Positions 22,207-33,499 of a DNA stretch of 64,000 nucleotides are shown piece after piece (position 1 is the first letter of the stretch; every line of letters starts with the position of its first letter). The translations under genes and the position numbers were made by a program. Source of the DNA: Zygnema cylindricum. Lineage: Eukaryota; Streptophyta; Zygnematophyceae; Zygnematales; Zygnemataceae. The stretch covers positions 62,001 to 126,000 of the forward strand of contig JBBHKE010003299.1 in assembly GCA_037447655.1 (NCBI GenBank), read 5' to 3'. The notes below the pieces were generated by a model, which ran no database searches, was not told the DNA's origin, and worked only from the letters and a program-made list of their open reading frames with translations.

Positions 22207-23196
22207 TGGACTACAAAATTCAGGAAGCCTCTAGATAGTTTTTAGCTAACCCACTTTCAGCCACAATCACTACTGCCCAAGAGGCAAAATTGAGAATTTG
22301 ATAGCACCCTTGTGCAGCGTGGACTCCCTTGAGTCCGTAGCAAAAAGAATCACCGAAAATGGCCAACTAGCTGATAAGTGAGGAGGTGGCAAATATGTCA
22401 ATTTATACGAACTCTCAAAGAGAGAGGCGAGTGTCTACTGCAAAATTACTAAGTCCTAAACCCCTCTCACAACCCGTATCTACTATAGTACGATCCAATC
22501 AAATTAGTGTGTAGGACAAAAAGGTACTACGGTCGATGTACTTTCTATACCACCTGTGTATGACAAGACCATTGAGTGGACGCGTGTTCACGTTTTACTT
22601 GTCTTTATGTTCCCCAAAATTTCCGCGACAAAATGTTATCTCTTTGCGTGGCGTCAGGTCACGCCATGTCCGAAAACCGCCAAAGTGACCTTTCTGGGAT
22701 CTCGCCGCCGATATGTGATGTTGGATCAAAATCCGACATTTAATGTGAACCGTCGAAATAAATGTATGATTCATTTGTTTCGTGCGGGGATCATGTTTAC
22801 ATTATATTTTCAATTGGGTCTATGTTCCCTCATTCATAATGTCGTTAATTGGAATTACAATCTTGTTAAAGTTTATATATTTATCACACCTTATGTATAC
22901 TAGCGAACTTCTTTGACAGACCAGTTAGAGCTGACTGCTACGCCTCGCTCTGCCGGTCGAAGGTTCGAGTCCTACCGAACTCAAGCTTTTGTTGAGAGTG
23001 ACTTATATCACTCTTTAGTCTTGCTTATGGAGCTGAGGTAGCCATGGCTCCATCACTCTCTTTCTCTCCTTCAGTGACTACAACAAGTATCGGGGCTAGA
23101 GAGAAGGGGTGGAGGCAGGCTACTTGGGCTTGTCTTACCTTTTTCATTAAACTTCTTAGACTTAGAAAATACACTAAAAATCTAGCTATTTCAACA
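22187..23196 (-). repeat. 5' LTR of element E
   Basis: 1010 bp. It carries the antisense tRNA-like segment (22908-22990 on +; B-box GGTTCGAGTCC at 22962-22972, TTTT at 22987), a TATAAATT box near 22400 and the terminal hairpin with AATGGAG in its loop. Confidence 0.9.
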
Positions 23197-24941
23197 TAAG
23201 GATAAACACATGTTCACAAATATATAAAAGATTCCCACTGTAGAGATAGAGTATGGGATGTGAGGGTAGTCACTACTACTTTGGTAGGATCGGTAGATCT
23301 AAAAGTATTAGTGGAAGGAAAAACATCCATAGTTACATTCTTTGATTTGTTGTTTATTCCTGAGTTGAACAAAAATCTCATCTCAACTTCTGTGTTTGAT
23401 GATAAGGGTTTTGAAACTAGTAGTAAGAAAGGAGTCTTTAGTGCTAGCTTTGAAGAGGAAGTTTATTTCATTGCTGAAAAGGGTAGCCAAGGGATGTTTA
23501 GGCTGATTTTAAGCAATGAAAAGGAAAATCTTTATTATGCTGGTGTTCATGATATAATGTTGTGGCATAAGAGGCTTGGAGATGTGCATTTAGATAATTC
23601 AAAAGAAATTGAAAAGATGGGAGTGGTGGAAGGGATTAAGTTTGGAGGAAGTGATAATTTGAGTGACTGTAGTGGGTGTGCTCAAGGTAAGGCACAAAGG
23701 TTACCCTTCCCAGAAACATCGACTTATAAAGTATAAAAAATTATAGATTTGGTACACACAGATATAATTGGGGACCGGGAAAAGTGCAATCACGTGGAGG
23801 GAAGAGGTTTACGATGACCATCACTGATTATTGGTCTCAGTATTCAAAGGTATATTTTCTGAAAAATTAATCAGAATCCCTTCAGTACTTTAAGCAATAC
23901 AAGGCATGGAGTGAGAAACTCCGTGAAACTCCAATCAAAAGAGTGAGGAGTGATAATGGGGGGGAGTATACCTCAAATTAGTTTGAGGATTTTTTGAGAA
24001 AAGATGGAGTACAACATCAAAAGACAGTTCAAGAAAATTTTGAATAGAATGGTGTAGCCGAGAGGTTTAATAGGACACTAATTGATAGTGCTAAGAGTAT
24101 GTTGTCAGATAAGAAGATAGGGAAAAGATTCTGGGCTGAGGCAATGAATTGCGCCAACTACCTCAAAAATAGAGTTCTTACTTTGGTATTAAAGAACAAA
24201 CACCCTCTAAGAGATGGACTGGCCGAAAAACCAGATGTATCACACTTAAAGGTGTTCCGTAGTCAAGTGTTCAGTCTAGATACAGATCGCTTAAACTGGA
24301 AGTTAGATCTTAAAGGAAAACCAATAATTTAGAGATTATGATCCTAAAAAAGAAGATATAATTCTAGTTAAACACCTAGTAGTTATGGATGAAGGGAAAT
24401 CAGTAGATCCTTTTAAATATACAAAGTCAGTCAAAATAAGATTTGAGTCATAAAACTCTGATGACTTTGAGCTCCCAAACTTTCTACGTTTTCGAGAAGA
24501 TGATAATCTTGCAGGAACAAATCAGATCGGGAAAGAACCGGAAGTGGAATCCCAAGTGACAAACCGACCAGAGGTGGAAAATGTGGTGGAGTTTTTTACC
24601 GGTATAGCATACATTCGAATCAGTTCAAATCACTCAATTTACCTGTTGAAGATGAGGAAGGTATCATCTTTATTGTCATTTACGCTGATGATTTGCTTGT
24701 ATTGAGTCTTTCTATAAATATAAAAAACTGAAAACCAAACTAAAAGGTAGATTTGAAATGAAGGATATAAGGGAGGCAATATACATTTTGGGAATTCAAG
24801 TAGAGAGAGATAGAGATAAGAGAATAATTAGATTAACTCCGAAAGAGGCAATTGAGAATATGTTCGAAAAATTTCACGTGGATAAGGCAAATAGTTGTAC
24901 CACTCCAATGAATCTAAAGAAGGGAAGTGATGGGAGTTTGG
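23197..24941 (+). pseudogene. Pol of copia element D, second part (decayed, internally deleted)
   Basis: This continues the protease after E: TTLVGSVDLKVLVEGKTSIVTF, then the GAG-pre-integrase zinc region (LWHKRLGDVHLD to CSGCAQGKAQRLPFP, 23570-23715), integrase pieces with VRSDNGGEYTS and NCANYLKNRVLT (to about 24200), and a linker. An internal deletion near 24600 joins the post-integrase linker to late reverse transcriptase (YIRISSNHSIYL), removing most of RT. The last part, YILGIQVERDRDKRIIRLT, is cut at 24941 by the next LTR, so RNase H is lost. Confidence 0.85.
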
Positions 24942-26029
24942 TGTTGAATTGAATGTATTTTCTAGGTCTGAATAAAGGAATTATTAATAAAAGGAATTTA
25001 GGAAAGGCAGCCTCCCTCTCGCTCCACTCTCCAAACCCCCACACTTGTCGCAGTCACTTCATGGCTGCCCATGCTGCCCAGAGAGAGAGACAGGCTGTAG
25101 TTTTTGGTAGGTTTACCAAAACGGTCTTGACGAACCGAGGATTTGATCCCGGTACCTACCGTCTATCAAGAATTTGATAGCCGATAGCTTTATCCTATAT
25201 TCTAGGATCAGTGCTAGAGTATTTAAGGTACGATAATTATATAAACATGAACGACGAAATATGTTACATTTAACAAATTACGGGATGGGTTGTACACGGA
25301 AACGGATTAGACCGCACGAATTTATCAAAACGACATTTTATTTAGACGACCAATATTAAAAGTCGGTCTTCATCGAACAACCGTGGCGCGAGCCAGGATT
25401 CCGTAGTGGGTGACTTGGCGTTTTCGGGCACCGCCACTCCGAATGACACGTGGCAAGATCCGGGAGGATTGCGAGATCTCCGGAACGCAAGATGACAATT
25501 CCGAATGTGACAAATGTCACATTATGGCGATGTCGTACATAGACCGTACAAAAATTACGCCGATACCTGTACTTTCTTGTACGGTACAGTCTTATGATTG
25601 GTGCGTACCTCAGTTCTAGGGGGCTTAGAGAGGGGTTTTAGGACTTAGAATAATTTTGGTAGGGTGCCGCCTCTCTCCCGAAGAGCATCTATATAAACAG
25701 GCAAATTTTGCCTTTTAATTACAACTCACTCGGTTGACCATTTTCAGTGACTGTGTTTGCTGCACACTCAAGGGAGTCCACGCTACACAGAGGTGTAGTC
25801 CGTCAAAGTTTTTGCTTGACTGGGTGGCTGGTTTTCTAAGGGAAATTCAAAGTGGGAGAATGTGTCCAAATACTCATATTCTAAATTTTCATTCTGTGCG
25901 GGAACTAAGCACACAGAAAGTCTTCTTTCACGGGGGTTAATCTGTATTAGGATTCTAACTGTCAAGGTGTCATTCATTTGGGTTTGAATAAACTTGGAGT
26001 CGACATTTTTTAGATAAGCATTTTATGAG
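24942..26029 (+). repeat. Copia LTR (third family), 3' end truncated
   Basis: The LTR starts TGTTGAATTGAATGTATTTTCTAGG directly against D coding sequence, without a polypurine tract. It contains a B-box-like motif on the minus strand (rc of GGATTTGATCCCGG, about 25140), CACGTGG near 25448, TATATAAAC near 25690 and the conserved GTGACTGTGTTTGC/GAGTC region. U5 matches the fragment at 30884-31035 in reverse orientation, but the last ~60 bases are missing where the next LTR begins. Confidence 0.7.
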
Positions 26030-26754
26030 TGTGGAAAATCACTAGATTTATAGAGTATTTTCTAGGTCTGAATTGTTTTGTAGAAAAAGAAAAAAAATCG
26101 TAAGCAACCTGCCTCCACCCGTTTCCTCTATCCCCTATACTTATTGTAGTCAGTGAAAGAGAAAAAGAGTAGTAGAGCCATGGCTGCCTCTGCTCCATAG
26201 GCAGTACTAAAAAATAACATAAGTCACTCTCAACAAAAAGTTGAATCTGGCAGGATTCAAACCTTTTACCGGCAGGGCAAGGCGTAGCAGTCAGCTTTAA
26301 CCGGTTTGTTGTAGGAGTTCGTTGAAATACATAGGGTGTGATAAATACTTAAATCGTACTATAATCCTTAATTCGATTAACGGAATTACGAATGAGGGGG
26401 CATAAAACTAGTTAATATATAGTGCGAACAAGATCCCGCATGAAACAAATGAATCGGACATTTATTTCAACGGCTAATATTAAATGTCAGATTTAATCCA
26501 ACGGCACACATCGCCGCCGCAATCTCGAAATGGTCACTTCGGCGTTTTTCGAACGTGGTATGACCCGGTGCCACGTGGAGGGTTAACATTGTGTCGTGAG
26601 AATCCCGAGGAACATAAAGACAAGTAAAATATGGACACTCGTCACCTAAAGGGCATTGTCCTAGAAAGACCATACAGAAAGGACATCAGCCGTATTACCT
26701 TTCTGTACTATGCAATGATTTAATTAGTTCGTACTGCAAAAGATAGGGGTTGTT
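26030..26754 (+). repeat. Copia LTR fragment, F1 type
   Basis: It starts TGTGGAAAATCACTAG, like the B 3' LTR (TGATGAAATCACTAG), and carries the antisense tRNA-like segment (26234-26318, minus) and CACGTGG near 26572. It ends within the pre-TATA region (AGATAGGGGTTGT), where the LTR of F begins. Confidence 0.75.
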
Positions 26755-28470
26755 GCAACTCTTAGACCTCCATTGGCCCTCAGAGTAAGCAGCTCACAAG
26801 AAGCCTCTAAGATAACCTTGAACCCTTTGAGTTCCAGCAAAAATAACTGCCACGCTGGCAGACAAAAACTTTGACCACCTCCACTTCTATGAAAGCAAGA
26901 CTCCCCTGAGTCGATAGCAAAAAAAAAAATTAAATTTGCTCCCATGAGGAGTAAGTTATTGAGGGTCAAAGTTGACCTTTTGTACAGAGGCTCACTTGGA
27001 GAGAGGGTCCTATCTACCAAATTTTTCTAAGTCTTATCTCTCTCTAAAACTATATCTATTAAAGTACGACACCAATCAAAATATTGTGTCGTATAGAAAG
27101 GTACAAGTGTCGGTGTACTTTCTGTATGGCCATTGTAGGACATGGCCAACCATTTGACACATGCCATATCTAGATTCGTTCCTCTAATTCTTAGAGATGC
27201 CGTAATCGAATGTGGTCGTGCCATGTGTCAATCGATGTGGTGGTGACCGAAAACCACCAAAATCATATTCCGAGATCTCGGCATCCTTCGCGGCTGTTCG
27301 ATCGAAACCGCATTTTAATCGCAGCCGTCATAAATCGTTGCGGGCTATTTGTTGCGCTATTGAAACAAAATGCGCGGTATTCGTTAGGAACCATACAATA
27401 CTACGTACTTTACAAACCGGTATCCAGGCGCGACGTTTATAGTTAGAGTTAAATGAATTAGTTCACGCTTCACAGTTTATATATTTGTCACACCCTATAT
27501 GTCTCAGCACCGATCCTAGACTATAAGATAAAGCTACCGTCTATTTCAAACTTCACGGACGGCAGGTACCAAGATCAAATTGTGGGTCCGTCAAGTATAT
27601 TTTGGAAAATCTACCAAAATCTACCACCTATCTCTCTATCTCTTAAGCAGCATAGGCAGCCATGCTCTAGCTTCCTCTTCAACTTTCAATGACTACGACA
27701 AGTGTGGGAGCTGAATAGAGGAGTTAAAAGCAGACTGCCTCGGCTTATTTTCTATCTTTTATTTTAAACTTAGAAAATACTATAAATAACCATTAATTTA
27801 TACACTCCCCTTATTTTCTAGTCACTCTTTAATTTCAGACCACACTTCTCGCGACAGAAAATTAGCTTAGGAGAAGGCACAAGTTTGGTCATCATATCTG
27901 CTACCATCTCGTTATCTAGTCTCTACTTTAAACTGATAATTTTGTTTTCAACCTTCTCTCTAACAAAACTGAGTCTAATGTCCATGTGTTTGGCTTTAAA
28001 ATGATGTTTAGGATTTGCAGCAATAGCGATTGCTGCCTGATTATCACAAAAACTTTTGTGCACACCACTCAAAAGGTGACCAAGCTCACCAAGCAAAGAC
28101 TTGACCCACATCAATTCTTTTACGGCAGAGCAAGAGTCCATGTACTTAGCCTCCATGGTGGACTGTGCAATGACCTTTTGCTGCTTGCTGCTCCAGCAGC
28201 AAGCCCCATCACCCACATACAATATATACCTAGATGTGCATCTCCTCATAGAAGCATCCCCATAGCTCGCATCACTCCAAGTGGTGATGTCAGTGTTGTT
28301 CCCACCCAAATGCAACCATAGAACTCTAGTCACTATGAGATATCTTAGGACTCTCTTAGCTGCCTCCCAATCTTTCTTTGTTGGAGCATTCTGACTCCTA
28401 CCTTGTACTCCTACAGCTGCGGCTATGTCCGAACGGGTACAATTCATGAAATATTAAGCTGCCCACTACT
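26755..28470 (-). mobile_element. Copia element F (C-like): 3' LTR plus RNase H end, truncated
   Basis: The LTR 26755-27804 runs from TGTATAAATTAATGG to GAGTTGCA, with the terminal hairpin loop CCAATGGAGG. Upstream, the polypurine tract AAATAAGGGGAG (27816-27805) and ~660 bp of pol remain. These encode RNase H: TTWSDASYGDASMRRCTSRYILYVGDG, then WVKSLLGELGHL and HHFKAKHMDIRLSFVREKVENKI, open for 174 codons (28447-27923). It is cut at 28470 by the LTR of G. The rest of F is missing. Confidence 0.85.
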
Positions 28471-29474
28471 TGTTGAAATTAACTAAAGGTTTTAATAGTA
28501 TTTTCTAGGTCTAAATAGATAGAAAAGAGTGACAAGCGCACACAGTCTGCCTCCACCTTCCCACTCCATCCCTTATACTTGTTGTATTCACTGAAGGAGA
28601 GAGAGAGAATAGTGGAGCCATGGCTGCCTCACCCTCACGAATGGAGGACTGAAAAGTGACCTAAGTCATTTTGAACAAAAAGGTTCAGTCCGACTCGAAC
28701 TATCGACTGGTAGAGCATGGCGTAGCCGTTTGCTCTAACCGGTCTGTCGTAGTAGTTCGCTAAGGTATATAGTGTTTGACATATATTCAAACTATGTTAC
28801 GTTAATAATTTTGATTAACGACGATGTAAACATAGATACATGGAACAAGTTAAATACAGTGCGGATAGGATTCCGCACGAAACAAATTAGTAAGACGTTT
28901 ACTTTAAACGATTGAGATGAGATACTAAATTCTATCTGACGGCGCTCATCATCACCGAGATCTCGGAATGGTCACTTTGGCATTTTGTGACGTGGCATGA
29001 CTTGGCACTACATGGAGAGATAACATTCGGTCGCGAGAATTTCGAGGAGCGTAGAGAGGACTGAAAGGTGGACACTCGTCTGTTTAATGGCCTTCTCGTA
29101 CAAAGGCCGTACAGAAAGTACATCGGCAGTAGTACTTTCTTGTACTGTACAATGTTCTGATAGGTTTGTAGATTCACTAGATAGGGGTTGTGAGAGGGAA
29201 CTAAGACTTAGGAAAAATCAGGTAGATGGTCCTCTCTCTCTCTTTGAGAGTTTGTATAATTGGCATCTTTGCAACCCTATAACTTATCGCCTGGTAGGGC
29301 GTTTTTCAGAGATTTTTTTTTCTACAAACTCAAAGGTGTCTTGGCTGCATAGGGGTGGAGTGAGATTGTCAACTTGTTTGCTTGGGCAGCAGTGGTTGCC
29401 ATTGAAAGTGGGTTAGTTAACAACAATCTAGAGGCTTCCTGAATTCTGTAGTCAATGGAGGACACATAATTGCA
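28471..29474 (+). repeat. 5' LTR of copia element G
   Basis: 1004 bp, from TGTTGAAATTAACTAAAGG to CATAATTGCA. It has the antisense tRNA-like segment (28675-28757, minus), TTGTATAATT near 29253 and the terminal hairpin with AATGGAGG in its loop. The U5 ATG (29455) runs into TAA after four codons. Confidence 0.85.
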
Positions 29475-29848
29475 GGTTATGGGCCCACCATCTAGGGTGC
29501 CCATCTTCAATGGATTAGGGTTTATCTTTTGGGAAGCCATTATGATAAGGGCTTTGTGTGAAAAATGATACTGGGGTATTGTTAGTGGACAGGTGAAACG
29601 TCCACCTCAAAGAACACCACCAGGATATGGTGGAATAAGATTTTTTGTAGCAACAACTGCTGCAACAGAGGAGGGAGATGATGGGGACAGCAATGTGTCC
29701 GAAAAAGGGAAAAAAAATGAGATACCTCGTACTCCTATTGCTCCTATTTCTACGACACCTGGAGCGGCGATCGTGAAGACCGTGGAGATTGGCGCTCAAA
29801 TGTGGGAAGACAACAACATGGCTTCTAAGAACTTCATTCTGAGACAAT
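29475..29848 (+). pseudogene. Gag fragment of copia element G
   Basis: The primer binding site GGTTATGGGCCCACC (29475-29489) is a perfect 15-nt match to the initiator tRNA anticodon arm and opens MGPPSRVPIFNGLGF. The pattern continues with KRPPQRTPPGYGGIRFFVATTAATEEGDD and WEDNNMASKNFILRQ, then stops at a junction with gypsy sequence at about 29849. An early TGA breaks the frame. Confidence 0.85.
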
Positions 29849-30110
29849 GTCGAGCGTGCTTGGGAACTGTGAGGTTTGGGTAAGAGGTCCGAGGAGGTGT
29901 GCATAAGAAACCTGCATTCCACCCCAAATGTTGATGCTCCCCCGGATCCGTGACAATGCCCTTCTTTGTTCATCCCCCCCTAGGGATAATGCATGGGTGA
30001 GGATAAGGAATTGAGTGCAAAAGAAAAATTATTCCGTACCCACCCCCCCAGATTTCCCCCCTCTTTTAGTCCCGCTTGACTAAGAGGATGAGATAAATTA
30101 GCCGCCAAAT
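29849..30110 (+). mobile_element. Fragment of the DNMT-gypsy family (gag 3' region), inverted
   Basis: This segment matches the reverse complement of about 36230-36460. Both encode ERAW followed later by EEVC(I/M)RNL(H/Q)STPNVDA and DP-stop, and share the next ~130 bases (GGGATAATGCA-type tract). It is therefore a second, inverted copy of the region after the zinc knuckle of the gypsy element to the right. It is not an LTR, because the right copy is internal. Confidence 0.65.
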
Positions 30111-30112
30111 TT

Positions 30113-30754
30113 GTTGTCCCCACAGAACCACGGATTTGCTCATTGAGAACATGGCTCCTAATTTAGCAGTAGCAAGCAGTCATGCCACCCCTAGTGACAG
30201 TGTTCACACATCAACAAGAGGTTGGGTACGGAAAACATATTGCAGGTAGAGGAACAGGAGGGCGGGTCTGCAAAGTAATTGAGGTGGAAGGTGGGTTCGT
30301 CTTCTAGCCCTCACAGATGGCAAGGGGCCACATTGATCTGATCTTCTTAAATTTTGTGGCCATCTTTCCCTTTTTTGGTAAAAACTCCTTTGTTACAGAC
30401 CTCCACTACTTTCAAAATCACTCGTCCGGCTGAGATGTCCAAAGTATCCTTCTTCTGTTGTATGCGATACACAAAATCTCCGGGCACGAAATGTCGTTGT
30501 TGAGGGACATAATTTATGCTCAGGCGTAGGGAATACCAAAGCTGAGCCCTGTGCTGAGTAGCCTGTAAAATGCCCATAGCGAGAGGCATTTCCTGGTGAA
30601 ATACCTTGGCCCTGTCGGCAATCAGTTTTTCTACAATCCCTGAATTGTCCATCTCCGGAAGCACAACCGCTTGAGCCGATGCAGCCCCAAGTAGGTGTTG
30701 TTCTACAACCACCGGTGCAGGTGGAGGAGCAGCAGTAGTAGTAGAAGTAGACAT
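30113..30754 (-). pseudogene. Gypsy integrase C-terminal part fused to an MSTST leader
   Basis: From the ATG at 30754 the frame reads a Ser/Thr/Pro-rich start (MSTSTTTAAPPPAPVV), then about 85 residues typical of a gypsy integrase tail: HRAQLWYSLRLSINYVPQQRHFVPGDFVYRIQQKKDTLDISAGRVILKVVEV, ending GKDGHKI at 30347. Beyond that stop the sequence still looks coding for a few dozen codons (NVAPCHL). The leader is also found at 7894-8000, so the join is probably a chimera. The integrase core that should precede it ends at about 31040. Confidence 0.55.
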
Positions 30755-30883
30755 GATAAACTCTCAGAAGCTATCAAGAATCCTACCAAACAGCTATTCT
30801 TAAGCGCTCACCAATTCTTATACAAGCATCCAAACCTCACAAAACTCTATCAGAATATAGAGAAGCATAAACACTAATTGAAA

Positions 30884-31035
30884 CTCTGAGACCTCCATTG
30901 GCCCTCAGAGTATGCAGATCCAAAAGAAGCTTATCTAGATAGTGCCGACTCCAAGTTAATATAAACCCAAGTGACTGACCCCTTGACAGTCAAAACCCCA
31001 ATATAGATTCACCCCTGTGAAATAACACTTTCTGT
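30884..31035 (-). repeat. Copia LTR 3'-end (U5) fragment within gypsy sequence
   Basis: On the minus strand it resembles U5 of the LTR at 24942, but with the complete end: the hairpin ACTCTGAG/CTCAGAGT with CCAATGGAGG in the loop, then TTTCA. It breaks the gypsy integrase after the residues LSQFGAPA. Confidence 0.7.
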
Positions 31036-31640
31036 GTGCTCAGTTCCACCACAGAATGCTGGCGCCCCAAACTGTGACAGGACTCTCTGGAGAAAGGCGT
31101 CGGAAATGGACTTGGACTCCTTTCGGGGCACGACCACAAGCTCTATCCATTTTGAGAAATGTTCAATCATGACCACAACAAAACGATTCCCACATCTTCT
31201 GGTCGGAAGAGGTCCCAAAAGATCCAAAGACCACCGATAAAACATTCCCCTGATGGGAAGAGAATGGAGCTGAGTCCCGCCCTTTTTTGTCAAAAGCCGC
31301 CTTACCTAGATCGCAGGAAGAGCAAGTCTGTACAATTCGGTTGACTTGGGCCCGCATCCCGTGCCACCAGTAAGAGCCTGTAACCAAGGAAGTGGTTCGC
31401 TTCTGTCCGAAGTGTCCACATTGTTTATGGAGATTGGTAATCAGAGTTTCTCGATCTGAGGGAGGAGGAACCACTCTCCTAGTACCGTCTGTCCATTTCC
31501 AGAGGAGCACTCCTCGGTCCCACTCATACGCCGCCATCCGGGTCTGAACTCGGGATAATTGAATTCCAGCCAAGTGGGGAAGAGGAGATCCCTGCTGAAT
31601 AGATATGAGAGCTTCGAAGTCATTCCAAATGTCTTTCCGT
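31036..31640 (-). pseudogene. Integrase N-terminal and core part, DNMT-gypsy element
   Basis: An HHCC-type zinc region is visible near 31480-31330 (LHKQCGHFGQKRT and later QTCSSCDLGK). The catalytic core start follows: RWSLDLLGPLPTRRCGNRFVVVMIEHFSKWIELVVVPRKES at about 31250-31110, where WSLDLLGP carries the first catalytic Asp. Sequence stops at the copia fragment after FGAPA, so the other catalytic residues are lost here. There is a frame change near 31290. Integrase would insert the DNA copy into host DNA. Confidence 0.82.
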
Positions 31641-32210
31641 CTGACTCATATGGGTGCCTGCCCCTCAACATCTGCTGCAAAAGTTGACAATTTCCCCCCT
31701 GATGAAGAAGCCAAATGAAGGCGGTGGATGCTCGAATGAGTCCCTAACAGATTTCCGGATCCTTGTCGTGCCGAGCCCCGGTGGAATCCAGGGTAGAAGG
31801 ATCGGGGTTTCGGCTCAGTCCGTCGACATTCCCATGAATTTCCCTTGCCCGGTGGACAATGCTGAAACCATATTCCTGCAGGATAAGAACCCATCTGGCG
31901 AGTTTGCCGGTCAACTTACTATTTTCCATGATCCACTTCAAGGGTTGGTGATTGTTGATTAGTGTGAAATGGACCCCGTACAAATAAGGTATGAAATGCT
32001 GGATGGCCCAAACCGCGGCAAGAAGCTCCCCATGATAACTGCTATAATTTCCCTCAGCTCGATTATTGCTCCGGCTGGCGTAAGCCACCACATACTCGGC
32101 ACCTGCGTCGTCAACTTGAGCTAAAACAGCTCCCAATCCAAACCTGCTCCAATCAGTGTAAAGGAGGATCAGGCATCCGGAGCACTGGATGCTGCTTGAG
32201 GGCATCCTTC
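31641..32210 (-). pseudogene. RNase H domain, DNMT-gypsy element
   Basis: Contains ILLYTDWSRFGLGAVLAQVDD (the usual TDAS is TDWS), YASRSNNRAEGNYSSYHGELLAAVWAIQHFIPYLYG with the catalytic E, and REIHGNVDGLSRNP with the late Asp. The frame differs from RT by a small shift near 32200, and another shift lies near 31740. RNase H would remove the RNA template during reverse transcription. Confidence 0.83.
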
Positions 32211-33190
32211 AAGAACTGGAAAGCGATCTGCTGTTCCTCGGCCCACTGCCATTCTTGATCTTTCCGTAATAGCTTATTGAGGGGCTGGGCGTGACTACTG
32301 AACTCGGGAATAAACCTGCGATAGTAGTTAGCCAGGCCGAGAAAGGTGCGCAAGGCAGAAATGTCCTGCGGGGGAGGAAGAGCGTCGAGGGCTGCAACCT
32401 TCACCATATGGGGACCCAATGTCCCAGGAGTTACCTCATGTCCGAGGTAAATGATTTTCTGCACCCCAAAAATACCCTTGCCCGAGTGACATTTCAAGCC
32501 CGCTGCTTGAAGAGCCCGGAGAACGATCTGGATATGCTCCAGGTGTTCTTCAAAGGTCTTGGAAAATATTATCACATCGTCGATGTAGCACCTGGCACAA
32601 TCGATTCCTCGGAGCGCTTCGTCCATGGCCCATTAGAACTTTGCTGGTGCATTCTTCAGTCCGAAAGGCATGTAGATCCACTCATAAAGTCTGGATCCGG
32701 CCCAGAATGTCGTTCTCTCCCGGTGGTTTGGTTCCATGGCAATCTGGTGGAAACCATTCTTCATGTCCAGTGTGGAGAAAATAGTGGCCCCAGCAAGAGA
32801 GTCGAATATCTCTTCCGAAGTTGGCATTGGGTACCGGTCAGGAATGGTGGCCGTGTTCAACATGCGGTAGTCCCCACACATTCCGAAGTCCACAGTTTTC
32901 CCGGATGAATCCTTCTTAGGAGGGAGAACTGTGGGGGAAGCAAACCCATGGAGTCCGGTACTTTCCTGAACCAACCATGCGTCCACCAATGTTTGAACCT
33001 TTGCAGTAATAAACTCTTTCTCTTTGAAGCTGAGAGGATATTGTTTCTGCCAAACCGTTGCGGTTTCGTCGATCAAATCTATCCGGAAGGGGGTTCTTTT
33101 GTAGATTCCGACATCTGTTTCGGACCATGAGAAAACCTGAGTGTTTCTAGCCAAAAGTTCTGTTAGCTGTTCTTTCTGCTGAGGGTCCAG
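32211..33190 (-). pseudogene. Reverse transcriptase domain, DNMT-gypsy element
   Basis: Gypsy RT motifs in order: VQESTGLHGFASPTVLPPKKD, FGMCGDYRMLN, IPDRYPMPTSEEIFDSLAGATIFSTLDMKNGFHQIAM, WIYMPFGLKNAPAKF, then a TAA (32635-32633), then WAMDEAL and the catalytic YIDDVIIFS (32587-32576 for YIDD), FGVQKIIYLGHEVT and FLGLANYYRRFI. The frame is the same before and after the TAA. The changes at that point (TAA TGG where relatives have CAA CGG-like codons) would fit C-to-T mutation. RT follows the DNMT domain without a break, so the two were made as one polyprotein. Confidence 0.88.
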
Positions 33191-33499
33191 CTGCTCCCCT
33201 AGAGTCCAGTCCATTGTTCTCGGCTCAACCGCAGCCCAAGCTTCCGGTGGTCTTCCCCAGAGGTTGATGTCGAATTCTAGCCCAACCTGTGGATCTGCCT
33301 CTATTCCTCCGGATAATACTTTACTGCTATTAACTTCCGCTAAGCTGTCTCCTTCTGAGCTCCTGTTCCCCCCCGCTGAAGGAACTCTCGGGTGTAGATT
33401 TTTTCTCTTTTCTCTCCCCCCCTCAAGCTGCAAAGTTGCTTGCATGGACAGTAACTGTGGAGCTTGAAGGTATTTTATGCGTAAATCTGGAGCGTGGAG

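Larger units (their letters stand above)
16840..23196 (-). mobile_element. Complete Ty1/copia element E nested in D
   Basis: The element is 6357 bp. LTRs are 16840-17847 (3') and 22187-23196 (5'); the 5' LTR starts TGTTGAAATAG. Flanks are TAAAG on the left and TAAGG on the right, a 5-bp target duplication with one later change. Removing E restores the protease frame of D across the junction (MCQDKH region to IPTVEIEYG), which proves the nesting. Polypurine tract CTAGAATATAAGAGGAG lies at 17864-17848. Confidence 0.93.

Noticed and set aside
32291-32908. 205-codon + strand frame
   Set aside because: Shadow of the RT coding strand; no domain on the + strand.
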